Assembly: GCF_026213295.1 (NCBI RefSeq)
Contig: NC_079427.1
Location: 32,367,200-32,431,199 of the forward strand
Reading direction: 5' to 3'
DNA length: 64,000 bases
Source: Gadus chalcogrammus
Taxonomy: Eukaryota > Chordata > Actinopteri > Gadiformes > Gadidae
Both the position numbers and the translations under genes were made by a program. The notes under the pieces are model-generated. The model had not been told where the DNA came from. It saw only the letters and a list, made by a program, of their open reading frames with translations, and made no database searches. Below are positions 32,614 to 42,900 of the stretch, piece by piece. Position 1 is the first letter of the stretch. Every line of letters starts with the position of its first letter.

Positions 32614-35600
32614 TCAAGAGAGGTAGAGCGTTCGTCTTTGGCCTTGATGACCAGCTTCATCATGCACACCTCTGAGGACCTCCTCCCTCAGTACCAAGGG
32701 CACAACATACTGGTACGTCTTCCGCTGTGTGACAACCTCCTTCGAAACACGATAGAGGACGCCTTGTTTGATGGAAAGTTTCTCCCAATGCCTGAGGAGC
32801 CTCAAAGTGTCAGCTGGCTCATGCCCACGCTCACGCCTTGATGGACGTCTCTGCCTCTCCACAAAGTGAAGCACCCGACTCAAGCAAGGGTCTGCACGTT
32901 GTGAAGCCATCAACGTCTCTTTAGGCAAGGGACGGATGTCGGAATGCTCACGTGGTTGGATGGATTGCACAAGCTGAGGAAGGAGAAAGGCTTGGGGAGG
33001 CACATGCTCCTGGCCCAATGACCGCTCCAAGACAGCAGAGATGGCCTGATTGGAAACGGAAGGGCCCAAGGACACTGCCACAGCACTGCTGAGAGATGGC
33101 ATGACTCGCGGATTGCAGGATTGACGGAACGCATCCTGCACACTGTCAAGGTTCAAGGCGTTCGCCTCCTCCATGAGTGCATCATACGGGACCCTGGTGA
33201 GACGATGAAGCATACTGGGCTGCACAAAAGGCTCCCGGCTGAGGGCGTCCGCCACAACATTCTTAGGACCGGGGATGTATCTTATTTCAAAGTCGAACGG
33301 GGCGAGCTTAGCCACCCATCTCTGTTCACAAGCATCGAGTCTGGACTTACTCAGAATGTAGGTCAACGGATTATTGTCCGTCCATGCCGTAAACTTGTGG
33401 CCTCTCAGCCAGTGGCTGAATTTGTCACAGACAGCCCATTTGAGCGCCAGAAACTCCAACCTATGTGCTGGGTAGCGAGACTGGCCATAGTTGAGAGATT
33501 TGCTGGCGAATGCAATCGGACGTGCTACATTATCCCCCTCAGTCAGTTGAGATAACACCGCACCCAGACCATTGGAGGAGGCGTCCACTGAGAGCAAAAA
33601 GGGCTTGCTGAAGTCTGGGTGAGCCAGAGCAGCATTATCTAGCAACGCTAGTTTTAGCCTCTTGAAAGCCTCTCCGCATTCCACTGTCCAGTCAGTAGAG
33701 GTAAGTTTCCTTGTTACAGGCGTCTTCCTTTTCCCCTTACTGTAACGTGGCCTCTTGACTCCAGAGGTAAGTGCAAAGAGGGGCTTGCTGATCTTCGAGT
33801 AGCCCTCAAAGAATTGCTGGTAGAACCCAACCATACCAAGGAATGATCTTATCTTGGTGGGAGATGGGACAATGCCGGACTCATCCATCAAGTCTTTCTC
33901 GCTGAGATTTACAATGGCCTTGACCTTCTCAGGGTCTGTGGCAATGCCATGTTTGTCAATGATGTGCCCCAAAAACCTCACAGATGGCCGCAGGAGGTGG
34001 CACTTTTTGGGGGCTAACTTTAGATTGTGCACCTTCAATCTCTCAAAAACCATTTCTAGTCTTTGCAAAGCTAGCTGTTCGTTAGGAGCAAAAACCAAAA
34101 TGTCATCCAAATAGCAGAGGAGGCTTAAGAAGTTTTGGTCACCAAAGATAGCCATCATCATCCTCATGAATGTTGCCGGGCTGTTACACAGACCCTGCGG
34201 GAGTCTGTTGTACTCATAAAGCCCAAATGGGGAGGTGAACGCAGTAAACTTCTTATCCTCCTCGTGTACTTCCACATTGTAGTATCCCGAGGTCAAGTCC
34301 ATGGTCGAGAAAAATGTATTCCCCCCCAGAGCTGCCAAAGCGTCGGCCTGGTGAGGCAGAGGGTGGGCATCCTTTACGGTACGCGCATTCAGCCAGCGAA
34401 AATCCGTGCAGAGACGCAAGTCTCCATTCTTTTTCCAAACTAGGATAAGCGGCGATGCATACTCACTCGCAGATTTCCTTATGATCTCTCGCTCCTCCAT
34501 CTCATTCAAAGCCGTTCGGAGCTTGTCATAGTGAGATGGAGCCAGCCGACGATACGGCAGCCTGAAGGGTTTGCTGTCACTCAGGCGGATGCGGTGGACA
34601 AACCCTTTTGCTGTACCGCAGTCCATGCTGTGACGAGAGAAGATGGACTCATACTTTGTCAGCATATCAACCAGCTTTGCTTTCCAGAATGGAGACAAAT
34701 CAGCTGAGTCAATGTCCTGCAGACCCAAGTCGTGAAGGGCTGACCTACAAGGCCTGGGCATAGAGCGCTCAGAGTCAACTGTCAAGCTCTTCTCGCTACC
34801 CGTGTCAGTCAGGTCAGTAGTCTTGGCTACATTACATTCAACACTGTCAGTCTCGTCAGTCCTGTACAAATAGTCATTGTCAAAGTCCTCAAGTGCCACA
34901 CAGGGGGACGCGTCAGCAATCTTGCAGTTCCGTCTTAGAGTCACAGGTTTATTGGAGGGGTTGATAATTCTCACTGGGACCCAACCATCGCCCCATAGTG
35001 GCGTCACCAGTCGCCCTACCATGACGGTCCGTGGCACTGTTCGTGACTGACTTGGTTCCACTACCAGTGTGCTTCCAGCAGAGAGGCACACATGACCAGG
35101 CAAGCGCCCCCACACTAAGTGTTCTCGCATAGGCTCTAAAGTCACGGCATGCTTCAGCTTGACTGTGCCCACTTTTTCTGGGATTTCACTGCCTCTCCAT
35201 TTCTCCACAGTGGCCAACAGCTGCAGAAGACCGTCCTCTTTACCAGACGCCTGAGGTGAAAGAGATGCTGTCTCCCCGAAACTCCCAGGGTGTTTAGCCA
35301 TTCGAATGAGGTGTTTTATAACGTTGCTGCCCAGAATCAGGTCATCACTCTGACCATCCACAACGAGTGTGGGCACGGAGATCTGGCAGTCATGGACTTT
35401 CATCTGCAGCTCGCAAACACCTACAGGACATGTCCTCAACCCTCCACAGCCAATCAGCACAACTGATGTCGGGGCAACAGAGTGAGGGGAAATAACACCT
35501 GCGTCCTGCAGCTTTGGAAGTAAGCGTGAGCTCATAGAACAGGCCATTGAACCACTGTCCAACATGGCACGCACCTCCACAGCATCATGAATCATCACAC

Positions 35601-35856
35601 TAGTGTAGAAAAGATTGTCTTTCGCAGTCAGTCGCTGCGTGTTCTGAAAAATTAAAGTTGAATCACTGTCCGTTGTCGCACAAGCATGTGAAAAAACGGA
35701 CTGAATATCATCGTCATATGGGGATGCGCCAGCTGACCCTTCACTAGACCCCTCCTCGTGCGGGTCAGCTAGTTTCCCTGCTGCGTGGGTGAACCAGGAG
35801 CAGGTGGGGCTGAGCAAGTGGCAGCTTGATGCCCAGCAGCATGGCAGCGGAAGCAT
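32614..35856 (-). CDS. Gypsy protease-RT-RNase H polyprotein (pol, first part)
   Basis: An uninterrupted 1080-codon frame. The aspartic protease motif is AMLDSGSMACS (Asp at residue 100). RT follows, with SPLILVWKKNGDLRLCTDFR, STMDLTSGYYNVEV, LPQGLCNSPATF and the catalytic CYLDDIL near residue 580. RNase H starts near residue 750 with LSVDASSNGLGAVLSQ and includes FTAWTDNNPLTY. It ends in the His part of the integrase zinc finger (HDEAGHQG). The frame overlaps the end of gag by 88 bases, suggesting translational frameshifting; the ATG at its first codon is probably not used. Integrase follows out of frame. This long part looks intact, so breakage elsewhere is recent. Confidence 0.93.
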   Translation of the reverse strand: MLPLPCCWASSCHLLSPTCSWFTHAAGKLADPHEEGSSEGSAGASPYDDDIQSVFSHACATTDSDSTLIFQNTQRLTAKDNLFYTSVMIHDAVEVRAMLDSGSMACSMSSRLLPKLQDAGVISPHSVAPTSVVLIGCGGLRTCPVGVCELQMKVHDCQISVPTLVVDGQSDDLILGSNVIKHLIRMAKHPGSFGETASLSPQASGKEDGLLQLLATVEKWRGSEIPEKVGTVKLKHAVTLEPMREHLVWGRLPGHVCLSAGSTLVVEPSQSRTVPRTVMVGRLVTPLWGDGWVPVRIINPSNKPVTLRRNCKIADASPCVALEDFDNDYLYRTDETDSVECNVAKTTDLTDTGSEKSLTVDSERSMPRPCRSALHDLGLQDIDSADLSPFWKAKLVDMLTKYESIFSRHSMDCGTAKGFVHRIRLSDSKPFRLPYRRLAPSHYDKLRTALNEMEEREIIRKSASEYASPLILVWKKNGDLRLCTDFRWLNARTVKDAHPLPHQADALAALGGNTFFSTMDLTSGYYNVEVHEEDKKFTAFTSPFGLYEYNRLPQGLCNSPATFMRMMMAIFGDQNFLSLLCYLDDILVFAPNEQLALQRLEMVFERLKVHNLKLAPKKCHLLRPSVRFLGHIIDKHGIATDPEKVKAIVNLSEKDLMDESGIVPSPTKIRSFLGMVGFYQQFFEGYSKISKPLFALTSGVKRPRYSKGKRKTPVTRKLTSTDWTVECGEAFKRLKLALLDNAALAHPDFSKPFLLSVDASSNGLGAVLSQLTEGDNVARPIAFASKSLNYGQSRYPAHRLEFLALKWAVCDKFSHWLRGHKFTAWTDNNPLTYILSKSRLDACEQRWVAKLAPFDFEIRYIPGPKNVVADALSREPFVQPSMLHRLTRVPYDALMEEANALNLDSVQDAFRQSCNPRVMPSLSSAVAVSLGPSVSNQAISAVLERSLGQEHVPPQAFLLPQLVQSIQPREHSDIRPLPKETLMASQRADPCLSRVLHFVERQRRPSRRERGHEPADTLRLLRHWEKLSIKQGVLYRVSKEVVTQRKTYQYVVPLVLREEVLRGVHDEAGHQGQRRTLYLS

Positions 35857-36430
35857 AGACGTTCGTTCCGACAGTGGGAAGCAGTGTCATGGTCGTCGCA
35901 GCCACAAATAGCGCATGGCCCCCGAGCCCGGGTGCGACCGACAGGTCTCTGTCTAGGCTGCCCGTAATGCTGAGGAGACTCCCGCTGTAACAAACGCTCC
36001 AGCAGAGTGACAATATGCCCAAGAACATGACTCTCACCTGACGCCGGCCTGCCGGTCATGGCAGGTTGGGCAGTAGGAGTCAATGCAGTCTGCACGTGGC
36101 TATGCACAGCATCAACAGCCTGAGAACATTGCAGGTGGTCTGTTGGACGTGCAGCTGAATGGCGCTGCTGAAGACGTTTTTTGTGATGGTGCTCATCAAG
36201 CCGTACCTGCACATCCATGGCAGTCCACTCCTCCAGTGGCCTACAGCTGAAGACCAGAGACAGTTCTCGATCGGGACAGTGAGTGATGAACATGACAGTC
36301 ACTTCCCTAGAGGAGTCATCAATATTTTTGCCTTGCCTTTTCAGCCCATCCGTAGCTGTGTCGAGTGCCTTGTTAAGCCGGATCCAATAGTCAACAGCAC
36401 TTTCATTCTCTAAGGGCTTTGTGTCATAGA
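35769..36430 (-). pseudogene. Gypsy gag C-terminal part with CCHC zinc knuckle
   Basis: The second gag frame reads MFITHCPDRELSLVFSCRPL, a Gln/His-rich linker, and the nucleocapsid knuckle CFRCHAAGHQAATC (C-x2-C-x4-H-x4-C), preceded by CAICGCDDHDTASHC. It ends at a TAG/TAA in front of the protease frame. Homology extends upstream of its first ATG (36302) to about 36430, where the frame changes from the first gag part. Confidence 0.85.
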
Positions 36431-37054
36431 AGTCATAGACTCACTAAAGTGTTGCTTGAGTATGTGGAAAATGGGCTGAGGACCTAACCGTAAGACCAAA
36501 CTAGGCTTGCTACGCACCCCCACTCTCACAACATCACGTGCTCTACCCTGTAGCCTGCCCATTACTTCTTCCGCCTGATCACATAACTGAACATCCCTCT
36601 TAGTCAGATACACTTTAACACAGTCTTCCCACTCAGAAACCGAAAGTTTGTCCGTCTTGTCCCCCCTGAAGGGATGCGGTTCACCACTATGCTGGCTAAC
36701 AGTCAGGCTCATCTTAGAGAGATCAGCAATGGTCGAAGGGGCCAAAGTAACATCACCAGTTGGGGCGGACCTAAGACAAGAGGCAATGTTCTCCCCAATA
36801 CTAGTCCCTATCTGCCTAACTAAGTCAGTTAATACATGCACAGGGACATGGTCCACATCCCTACCCCCAGAAAATGCAGATGGACCAGCTAACTGATCAG
36901 CACTAGAAGAAACGTCACCACCCTCAGCACCATTCACTTTGGCCTGTTGAGGAGTGGATGTCAGGGGCCTCCCCCGAAAACCTCCTTTCTGGAGTGATGG
37001 GCTAAACATAAATGTCTGACCCCTGCCTGAAGCAGATAAGTTCAGCTCATCCAT
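36410..37054 (-). pseudogene. Gypsy gag N-terminal part
   Basis: From the ATG at 37052-37054 it reads MDELNLSASGRGQTFMFSPS, a Ser/Gly-rich region and VHVLTDLVRQIGTSIGENIA, then SVSEWEDCVKVYLTKRDVQ and EEVMGRLQGRARDVVRVGVR, the capsid-like helical part. The frame stops soon after HILKQHFSES, whereas matching capsid sequence continues in the next frame. A single frameshift near 36435 therefore splits gag. An earlier ATG at 37135 precedes a hydrophobic stretch unlike gag and is less likely the start. Confidence 0.82.
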
Positions 37055-37440
37055 CTCCAATGAGTCACAATTTCCCAAAACCAAAAAATGTACGGTTATG
37101 CAGTGACAATAGTAAAGAAATAAAAACACATACACAACAAATTACACGTCACTGTTCAAATGTCACGTTCAACTCAAAAGCAAAAAAAACTATTTGCATT
37201 ATGTGCACGAGAAGGAGAAAGAAAAATGAAATAAAACACAAAAAAAATAAAACACATATCTTTACAAGATTGTCGGCTGCAACCATATCCCTTGGTTCGA
37301 ACTATTCCTCTTTGTTTTTATTACTGAACCTGTCTACTAGAAGCAGCACGGGCGACTCACTGCACGGCCACGTCGACGGTGCTCACGTGCCACGTGTTGA
37401 ATGGCGATCCTCAATGACGCAGCAGACAGGCAGAGAAGAA

Positions 37441-37455
37441 CGGGTCACGGCACCA
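37441..37455 (-). promoter_or_regulatory. Primer-binding site, tRNA-His type
   Basis: On the minus strand TGGTGCCGTGACCCG starts 2 nt inside the 5' LTR. Vertebrate tRNA-His ends ...CGAGTCACGGCACCA, so 14 of 15 bases are complementary to it. Minus-strand DNA synthesis would start here. Confidence 0.82.
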
Positions 37456-37457
37456 TT

Positions 37458-38168
37458 TGTAGCGGTTGCGTACTCTCGCGTTGCGTTGTGTGATTGAGAC
37501 CACGATGGAACCATTGGCAGCCAGCCGTTTATTCTGGTGGAATATTTAACATGGGGAGATGCTCGTTGAGAACCCTCACAATGGCAGCCTCTCCCAGCCG
37601 GGGTATACATAGACTAGCCATTTACATGGAAATAAATATCACATTAAACAAATTAATATTTGAATGGGCGTTTGGTGACATACCTGGTGGAATATTTAAC
37701 ATGGGGAAATGCTCGTTGAGAACCCTCACAATGGCAGCCTAACATGGGAGAAAGACAAGCTGAAGTAGCCTACACATTCTTGGCGAAGTCCACGCTAGCT
37801 AAGTAGCTACGACCAAAGCACATGGTAGCCAAGCTAGCGATCCTAAGCCTAAAGTCCATTTAAATGTAATAACCGATTCCAAGGAACACAATATATATAT
37901 GTACAAGCAACCAAGTATTAATACAGTATTATGTACAATTAGACTCCCGTAATACATCGCCAAAGTGTGGATTCATATTTAACTGCTCTGACTACCTACC
38001 TCTCCCAGCCGGGGTATACATAGACTGAGGAGAGGAGGCAGCAACGTACAATACAACCCCCGCATTCCGCTAGGGGGAGCTCTAGCACTCCAACCAAGGC
38101 TCCCACTACCACAGCCAGCGCAAGGATCTCGCTGGCAATGGCGAGTGGGAAGCATTAACCCTGCTACA
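37458..38168 (-). repeat. 5' LTR of the Gypsy element
   Basis: 711 bp, TG...CA, same internal 57-bp duplication as its partner. Three differences were counted: in CTCTCGCG against CTCTCTCG, GGGGAGATG against GGGGAAATG, and ATGGCGAGTG against ATGGCAAGTG. It would hold the promoter; no TATA position is claimed. Confidence 0.95.
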
Positions 38169-38172
38169 TGTG

Positions 38173-38619
38173 CATGCTCTTTGTGTGTCTGTGTGTGAGC
38201 TGCTGGCTGCTTGGCACATGCGCACTTGACCAAGTGTGGAAGAGCAATATGTCTCGAATGCCTACTATTATAATAGTAAGATAGAGGGAGGCAGGGCGTC
38301 AGAGAGTATAATATATAATGTATAATATGTAGAGTGATGCAGGGCAGTAGAGAGGAAATATAATTGAGAGCATATTGTGGAGGGCGGTGGAGAGCATGTT
38401 GTTACAGAGTCTGCCGTGGATGCAAGAGGGAGCTGGGATCACCCTGTGTGGTTTTTATCTGTGTTAATATTTCATGGGCAGAGCTAGTAGACTCCTCCTT
38501 CTCCACCTCAACCAGACACACCTGAGGAGCTTCCTAATCAACACTTCCTGTTATCTACTCCAGCTAGTCAATCACTCATGGCCAAATTGTCAAACAGTCT
38601 ACCTCCATTAGCAGTGGTC
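38173..38619. other. Unassigned spacer between Gypsy and Harbinger
   Basis: AT-rich sequence with repeated AGAG and TATAATATATAA motifs at 38280-38400. No gene seen. Confidence 0.5.
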
Positions 38620-39354
38620 CTGGGGCCTGTACCAAGAAGCTCGATTAGAGGGTTAGCGAGGTATGTTGAGCTGAAAGCCTGGGTTAGCTGTACCACGAAG
38701 GTCGATCTCTTTAAGCGTCGCTGTATCACCATGGTGACTTATGCTCGCAACCAAACCTGGTCGGGAGCAACTTTTCGGCTTATGCTGCTATCCATTTGGA
38801 TGGTACGCTGGTACGAACGACCAGCTTCAGCGAGAACGTGACGTATTTCCCTTGCTCCAGCCTTCCAGTTTGCCATTTGTGTTTCTGTCGAGCCACGAGG
38901 GGGAGTAGTAGCAGGCTAGTCATCATTAGCAACATAGCCTCTTTAGCAAACCAGCTTCAAAACAAAACTTTACATTGAATTGCACGCAAAGCAAGACCGT
39001 GCAATGCATATATTGGTGACCGGATTAAAGCAGCAATGAAATCAAGTGTGTAAGAGGTTTTAAAAACGACATTAAAACCACCAACGTGGTACAAATAGAA
39101 AGAAAATACATCTCATCCCCCATTAACTATGGGCGCAGCCATCTTCTTTGCGAGTTGTACAGCTCTGCTCGCTCTACTTTGAAAGCGACGAGATACTACG
39201 ACCAAAAGGGGGCTTGCCTCAGTGAAATGCCGCAAGAAAGCTGGGAGATTTGCGACTTTACCACTTCGTAAATCCAAATGGATAGCAGCATAAGTCTAGC
39301 CGGAGATCGGCTACTTAAATCGGCGTGCGCAGCTTCCTAGCCCCTCCTCCGACA

Positions 39355-40764
39355 ATGGCGTCACCATTTTTGGGTGTTACCGTGGACCTCGGCGCACGTA
39401 TCTTACAGGCGTCTCTCCGGAGACAGAGGGTTTTTCGGGACAGAACTGATCCCTTGGTATTTTCTGACCAAATTCTTTATGAGAGATACAGATTCTCATC
39501 AGAGGGTATTCGTTATCTGATCGACCTTGTTGGACCGTATGTAGGCAATGCGACACAAAGAAGCCGTGCACTTACTGTTGCGCAGTGTGTCTGTGTTTCC
39601 CCTGCGATTTTTTTGCCACGGGCACATATTTACATGCAGTTGGTGATGCAGAACATATTGGCAAAAATACGGTGTGCCGTGCTATACGCAAGGTTGTAGC
39701 TGCGCTCAATATTTTTCTCCATATGTTCGTGACGTTTCCCAGCTTCTTGCCCAGTGAAATTGTCAAGGAAGGATTGTACACACTTTCAGGTCAAATAAAA
39801 CCTGAGTGGAGGTAGCGCGTCAGTCTTGACTTTCTGCGTGCGGGATATTTGTCTCCCCAAGTGATGTGCATTTATGTGTAGCTTAAAATGTCCCAATTCT
39901 TATGTCATATGGAATAGGACTTATTCACAAGGTTACGGAATAATGCCCAGTGTGTACACGTTTGCATTTGTAACATTCTACATAATCCCTTTAGGATTCC
40001 CCAAACTGATTGGAGCAATTGACTGCACGCATGTCCATCACTGGACCTTTAGGGGAACATGAGGCTGACTTTGTAAACAGAAAGTCAACCCATAGCATCA
40101 ATGTGCAGGTAAAGTAGGCCTATTATCTGGGCTATAGGCCTACTCAAACTGTTATATGCTTCATAATGGCCCAACTATTGTAACAGAAATGCCGCTTTCA
40201 GATGACTTGTGACAATCAAGTCATGGTTACCAGTGTGGATGCGAAATGGCCTGGCTCGGTCCATGACTCCCGTATTTTTTCGGGAGTCAAGTCTTTGCTG
40301 ACTGTTTCAGCAAGGTGTGGGCGCAATACACAAGATCACTAACTGTAAATGTTGATTAAGGCACTGATCACATTTTTCTTTCTGATAGGCCGTTATGATG
40401 GAATTCTTGTTGGGGACAGAGGGTATGCCTGCATGCCGTTCTTAATGACACCATACGGTGACCAACAGAGTGAATCGGAGGCCACGGTTCAACAGGGCCT
40501 TAAGCACATGCCGGGTGAGGATCGAGATGACCTTTGGAGTTATCAAGGCCCGCTTGAACTGCCTCCGTGGTTTGAGGGTCAAGCCGGAGAGGGGAGGCCA
40601 AATTATCCCGGCATTGTGTGGTGCTCCACAATATAGCAACAATTCGCAAGAGAGAGCCCCACATGTGCCATTGGTGGCAGATGATGTGGTGGACCCCATC
40701 ACGATGGATCATCCCACAGGAACGGCGGTCAGACGGGCCATCGCTAACCAGTTTTTTGGTTAGT
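39355..40764 (+). pseudogene. HARBI1-like transposase (second full-length lineage), frameshifted
   Basis: The start MASPFLGVTVDLGARILQAS is followed by VFRDRTDPLVF, ILYERYRFSSEGIRYLIDLV and HIGKNTVCRAIRKVV-type sequence after a frameshift near 39590. GFPKLIGAIDCTHVH (about 39995-40040) holds the first catalytic Asp. VDAKWPGSVHDSRIF lies at about 40225-40280, ILVGDRGYACMPFLMTPYGD (second Asp) at about 40400-40460, and RVRIEMTFGVIKARLNCLRG with the Glu at about 40515-40580. The C-terminus VVLHNIATIRKREPH is in another frame. Stretches between blocks look like small introns, as in HARBI1-type genes. Several frame changes show it is dead. Confidence 0.85.
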
Positions 40765-41319
40765 TATTTTGTTTCGTTTAGTTTCCCTCTGGAAGGATGC
40801 GTTTGTTTCTTTTCTTTTTTAGGGCTGGGCAAGTCAACGCGTTAATTACGCGATTTATTTAACGGAATTATTCCAAATGGACGCACGTTCTCTTTTGGAG
40901 CCTTTTTTTACCATTTAGATTTTCCAAGGTCTTGCCCACAGAATGTCAACATATCAGAAATGATTTTAGTTTAGTTTCACTACAGGGTCCTGCCTGTTTA
41001 CAATTCCCTAATCTGTGGTGTTCCGTAAATTTCATATTCAACCACACACTGGGTGAAACTCTCTAGATCACTTGGTTCTAGTTTTTGCTTATTAAGTAGG
41101 CTACATTTGGTATGAATGTTAATGTGTCATTTCATTTGATAATCACATAACTTCATTGTGACTTTTGTTCAATAAATACAATGGACGGAAAAACATTTGC
41201 TCTTTTTCAATTATTTTATTTATTAGCCGTCGCATCGCCATGCAGTTGCTGTGAAAGTAGGAAAAATAACATTATTTCAGTAGTCAGTCGAGCTTAACCA
41301 AAGAAAAATCTAAAAAATA

Positions 41320-42290
41320 GCCTACCCTCTCCGAGGAGCTGGATCTCGATCTTCAATTTTTTTTTCACCCAAGACTTTTATATCGTTGTCCAGCTCCAAG
41401 TTGCGCTTGTACAGCGCCCTTATAGTGTCTGTTCCAATCTAAAGGAATTATGGGTTAAAATTGCGTAATTCAGTTACCATGGTCAAAGCCTTGTGGCGCA
41501 CCTTACAAAAGGAATACCTAATAAAAACCTTGTCTGTCCCTCGAGAAGGCCTTGAGAAGGTTGACATGGAGGTGGGATGGCTCATCCATTGCCATTTCCC
41601 TCTATGATCAAAAGGAAGTGTCATGTGAAACAGTTTACAGCACTGCTTGGTTGAGTTTCCCCATTGTGATGGCTCTTTAGAAAGGTCAAAGATGGCCCCA
41701 CGTTCAACGTACATTAACCTTGGTTAGTCAAGTGCTGTGTTCATTATCCCTTACATAACCGCTATGTCAGTGACTCAATTAGGCCTCGGCATTTTTTAAT
41801 CTACAAATTCATATTATAGCTGTGAGAATTGTTAAGAAAAATCACCTCCATAGTCGCCCTGGAGTCACAGGCCGACAGTGTCTCCTGCAAGAATCAGGGA
41901 AACCTCTTATAGGACATTCTTTCAAAAAAATTAAACATTTAGAAGAATACCTGACACTGCTTTGATAGTTATATGCCTCTGATTGGAGATTAATTGTCGG
42001 GTGGCTCCTCCAAAATAATGTTTGTATCTTCAACTAAAAATGACACGATTAATTTACACTCAATCATTTCACATTTGATTAGCAAGACAATTATTTATGT
42101 CCATTGCCAATTCATGAATACACTCATTACTAACGCCTTGGATGTCGAGGCAGTGGAGTCAGAGAACATCCCCCCATCCACTCCTACCATCATCGGCCGA
42201 CCTTTGTTGTTGGCGAGAGCCAGCTCCTCCAAGGTGGTGAAGGGCGGTCCCCCTCCCAGTCGTATTCATTTGTGTTTTCTTTTTATTTGC
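41320..42290 (-). pseudogene. Harbinger Myb-like accessory gene remnant
   Basis: On the minus strand 42150-42250 encodes TTLEELALANNKGRPMMVGV followed by DGGMFSDSTASTSKA, like the middle of Harbinger Myb/SANT-like proteins. At 41325-41440 IGTDTIRALYKRNLELDNDI and KVLGEKKIEDRDPAP resemble their coiled-coil end. The DNA-binding N-terminus was not located. Position and direction, convergent with the transposase, support the call. Confidence 0.6.
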
Positions 42291-42900
42291 TACAGGTAAT
42301 CAACATGAGATTAAAGGTTGGAGCCTAGGCCAATGCAATCATAGGCTAGATTCACCTGAAATTATTAAAATGGATGCTTACAACTTACCACATTGAATTA
42401 TATTTTATATTATTTTTGACTTGGCCCCATGTTCGTAGGCGCGTGCTGGCACCACATCTATGGGGTAAAGGCATGATGATAGGCCTACATGATATTTTTT
42501 GGACAATATGCAGAATCTTTTCACTTACGAATTAACACGGCCGGCTATTTTTGCCAGCACGCAACCCTAGCCTTATTATGGGGCAACCGTGTTCCCCTTG
42601 GCTGTAATTTCTAGTTTAAATTCCTCGTATGAATTCATAATGATGCATTGCTCGTCTTGAGTGAAATACACCGCTCTCGCACGATTAATTTTGCATAAGT
42701 GAGTCAAATGACGCGATAAACGCCCCTTTTATGTGAACGCGCATTGAACCTAAAGCGGAAAACTTGGTTCAACTAATTGAATCTAAAGTGAGCTTCGTGG
42801 TACCATTTAACTCGGATTGCGAGTTGCGGCTCTGTCGAGCCAGGTTTTCCAAAGAAAGCCTGGGTTTGTTCAGCGAGGTTTGTGGTATACCCCCCTGGTC

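Larger units (their letters stand above)
29925..38168 (-). mobile_element. Ty3/Gypsy LTR retrotransposon, near full length
   Basis: The 8244-bp element is bounded by 711-bp direct LTRs and flanked by TGTG (29921-29924 and 38169-38172), a 4-bp duplication. Read on the minus strand the order is LTR, primer site, gag with a CCHC knuckle, protease, RT, RNase H, integrase, polypurine tract, LTR, the Ty3/Gypsy order. I count three base differences between the LTRs, so insertion is recent, yet gag and pol carry frameshifts and a stop. No envelope-like ORF was seen. Confidence 0.95.
38620..42897. mobile_element. Second two-gene Harbinger, decayed
   Basis: The left end reads CTGGGGCCTGTACCA and the complement of the right end CAGGGGGGTATACCA, with GTC on both flanks (38617-38619 and 42898-42900) as a possible 3-bp duplication. 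TTAGCGAGG and CCTCGCT motifs lie inside the two ends. It carries a frameshifted HARBI1-like transposase on plus and a Myb-like gene remnant on minus, converging, in 4.3 kb. The transposase differs from the 21-kb element, so it is a separate lineage. Confidence 0.72.

Noticed and set aside
31870..34443. Several plus-strand frames inside the Gypsy pol region
   Set aside because: Antisense shadows of pol; none shows independent motifs.
29925..38168. Endogenous retrovirus with envelope
   Set aside because: Gag-pol order and domains fit Ty3/Gypsy, and no signal peptide, surface or fusion-type membrane protein was seen between integrase and the 3' LTR.
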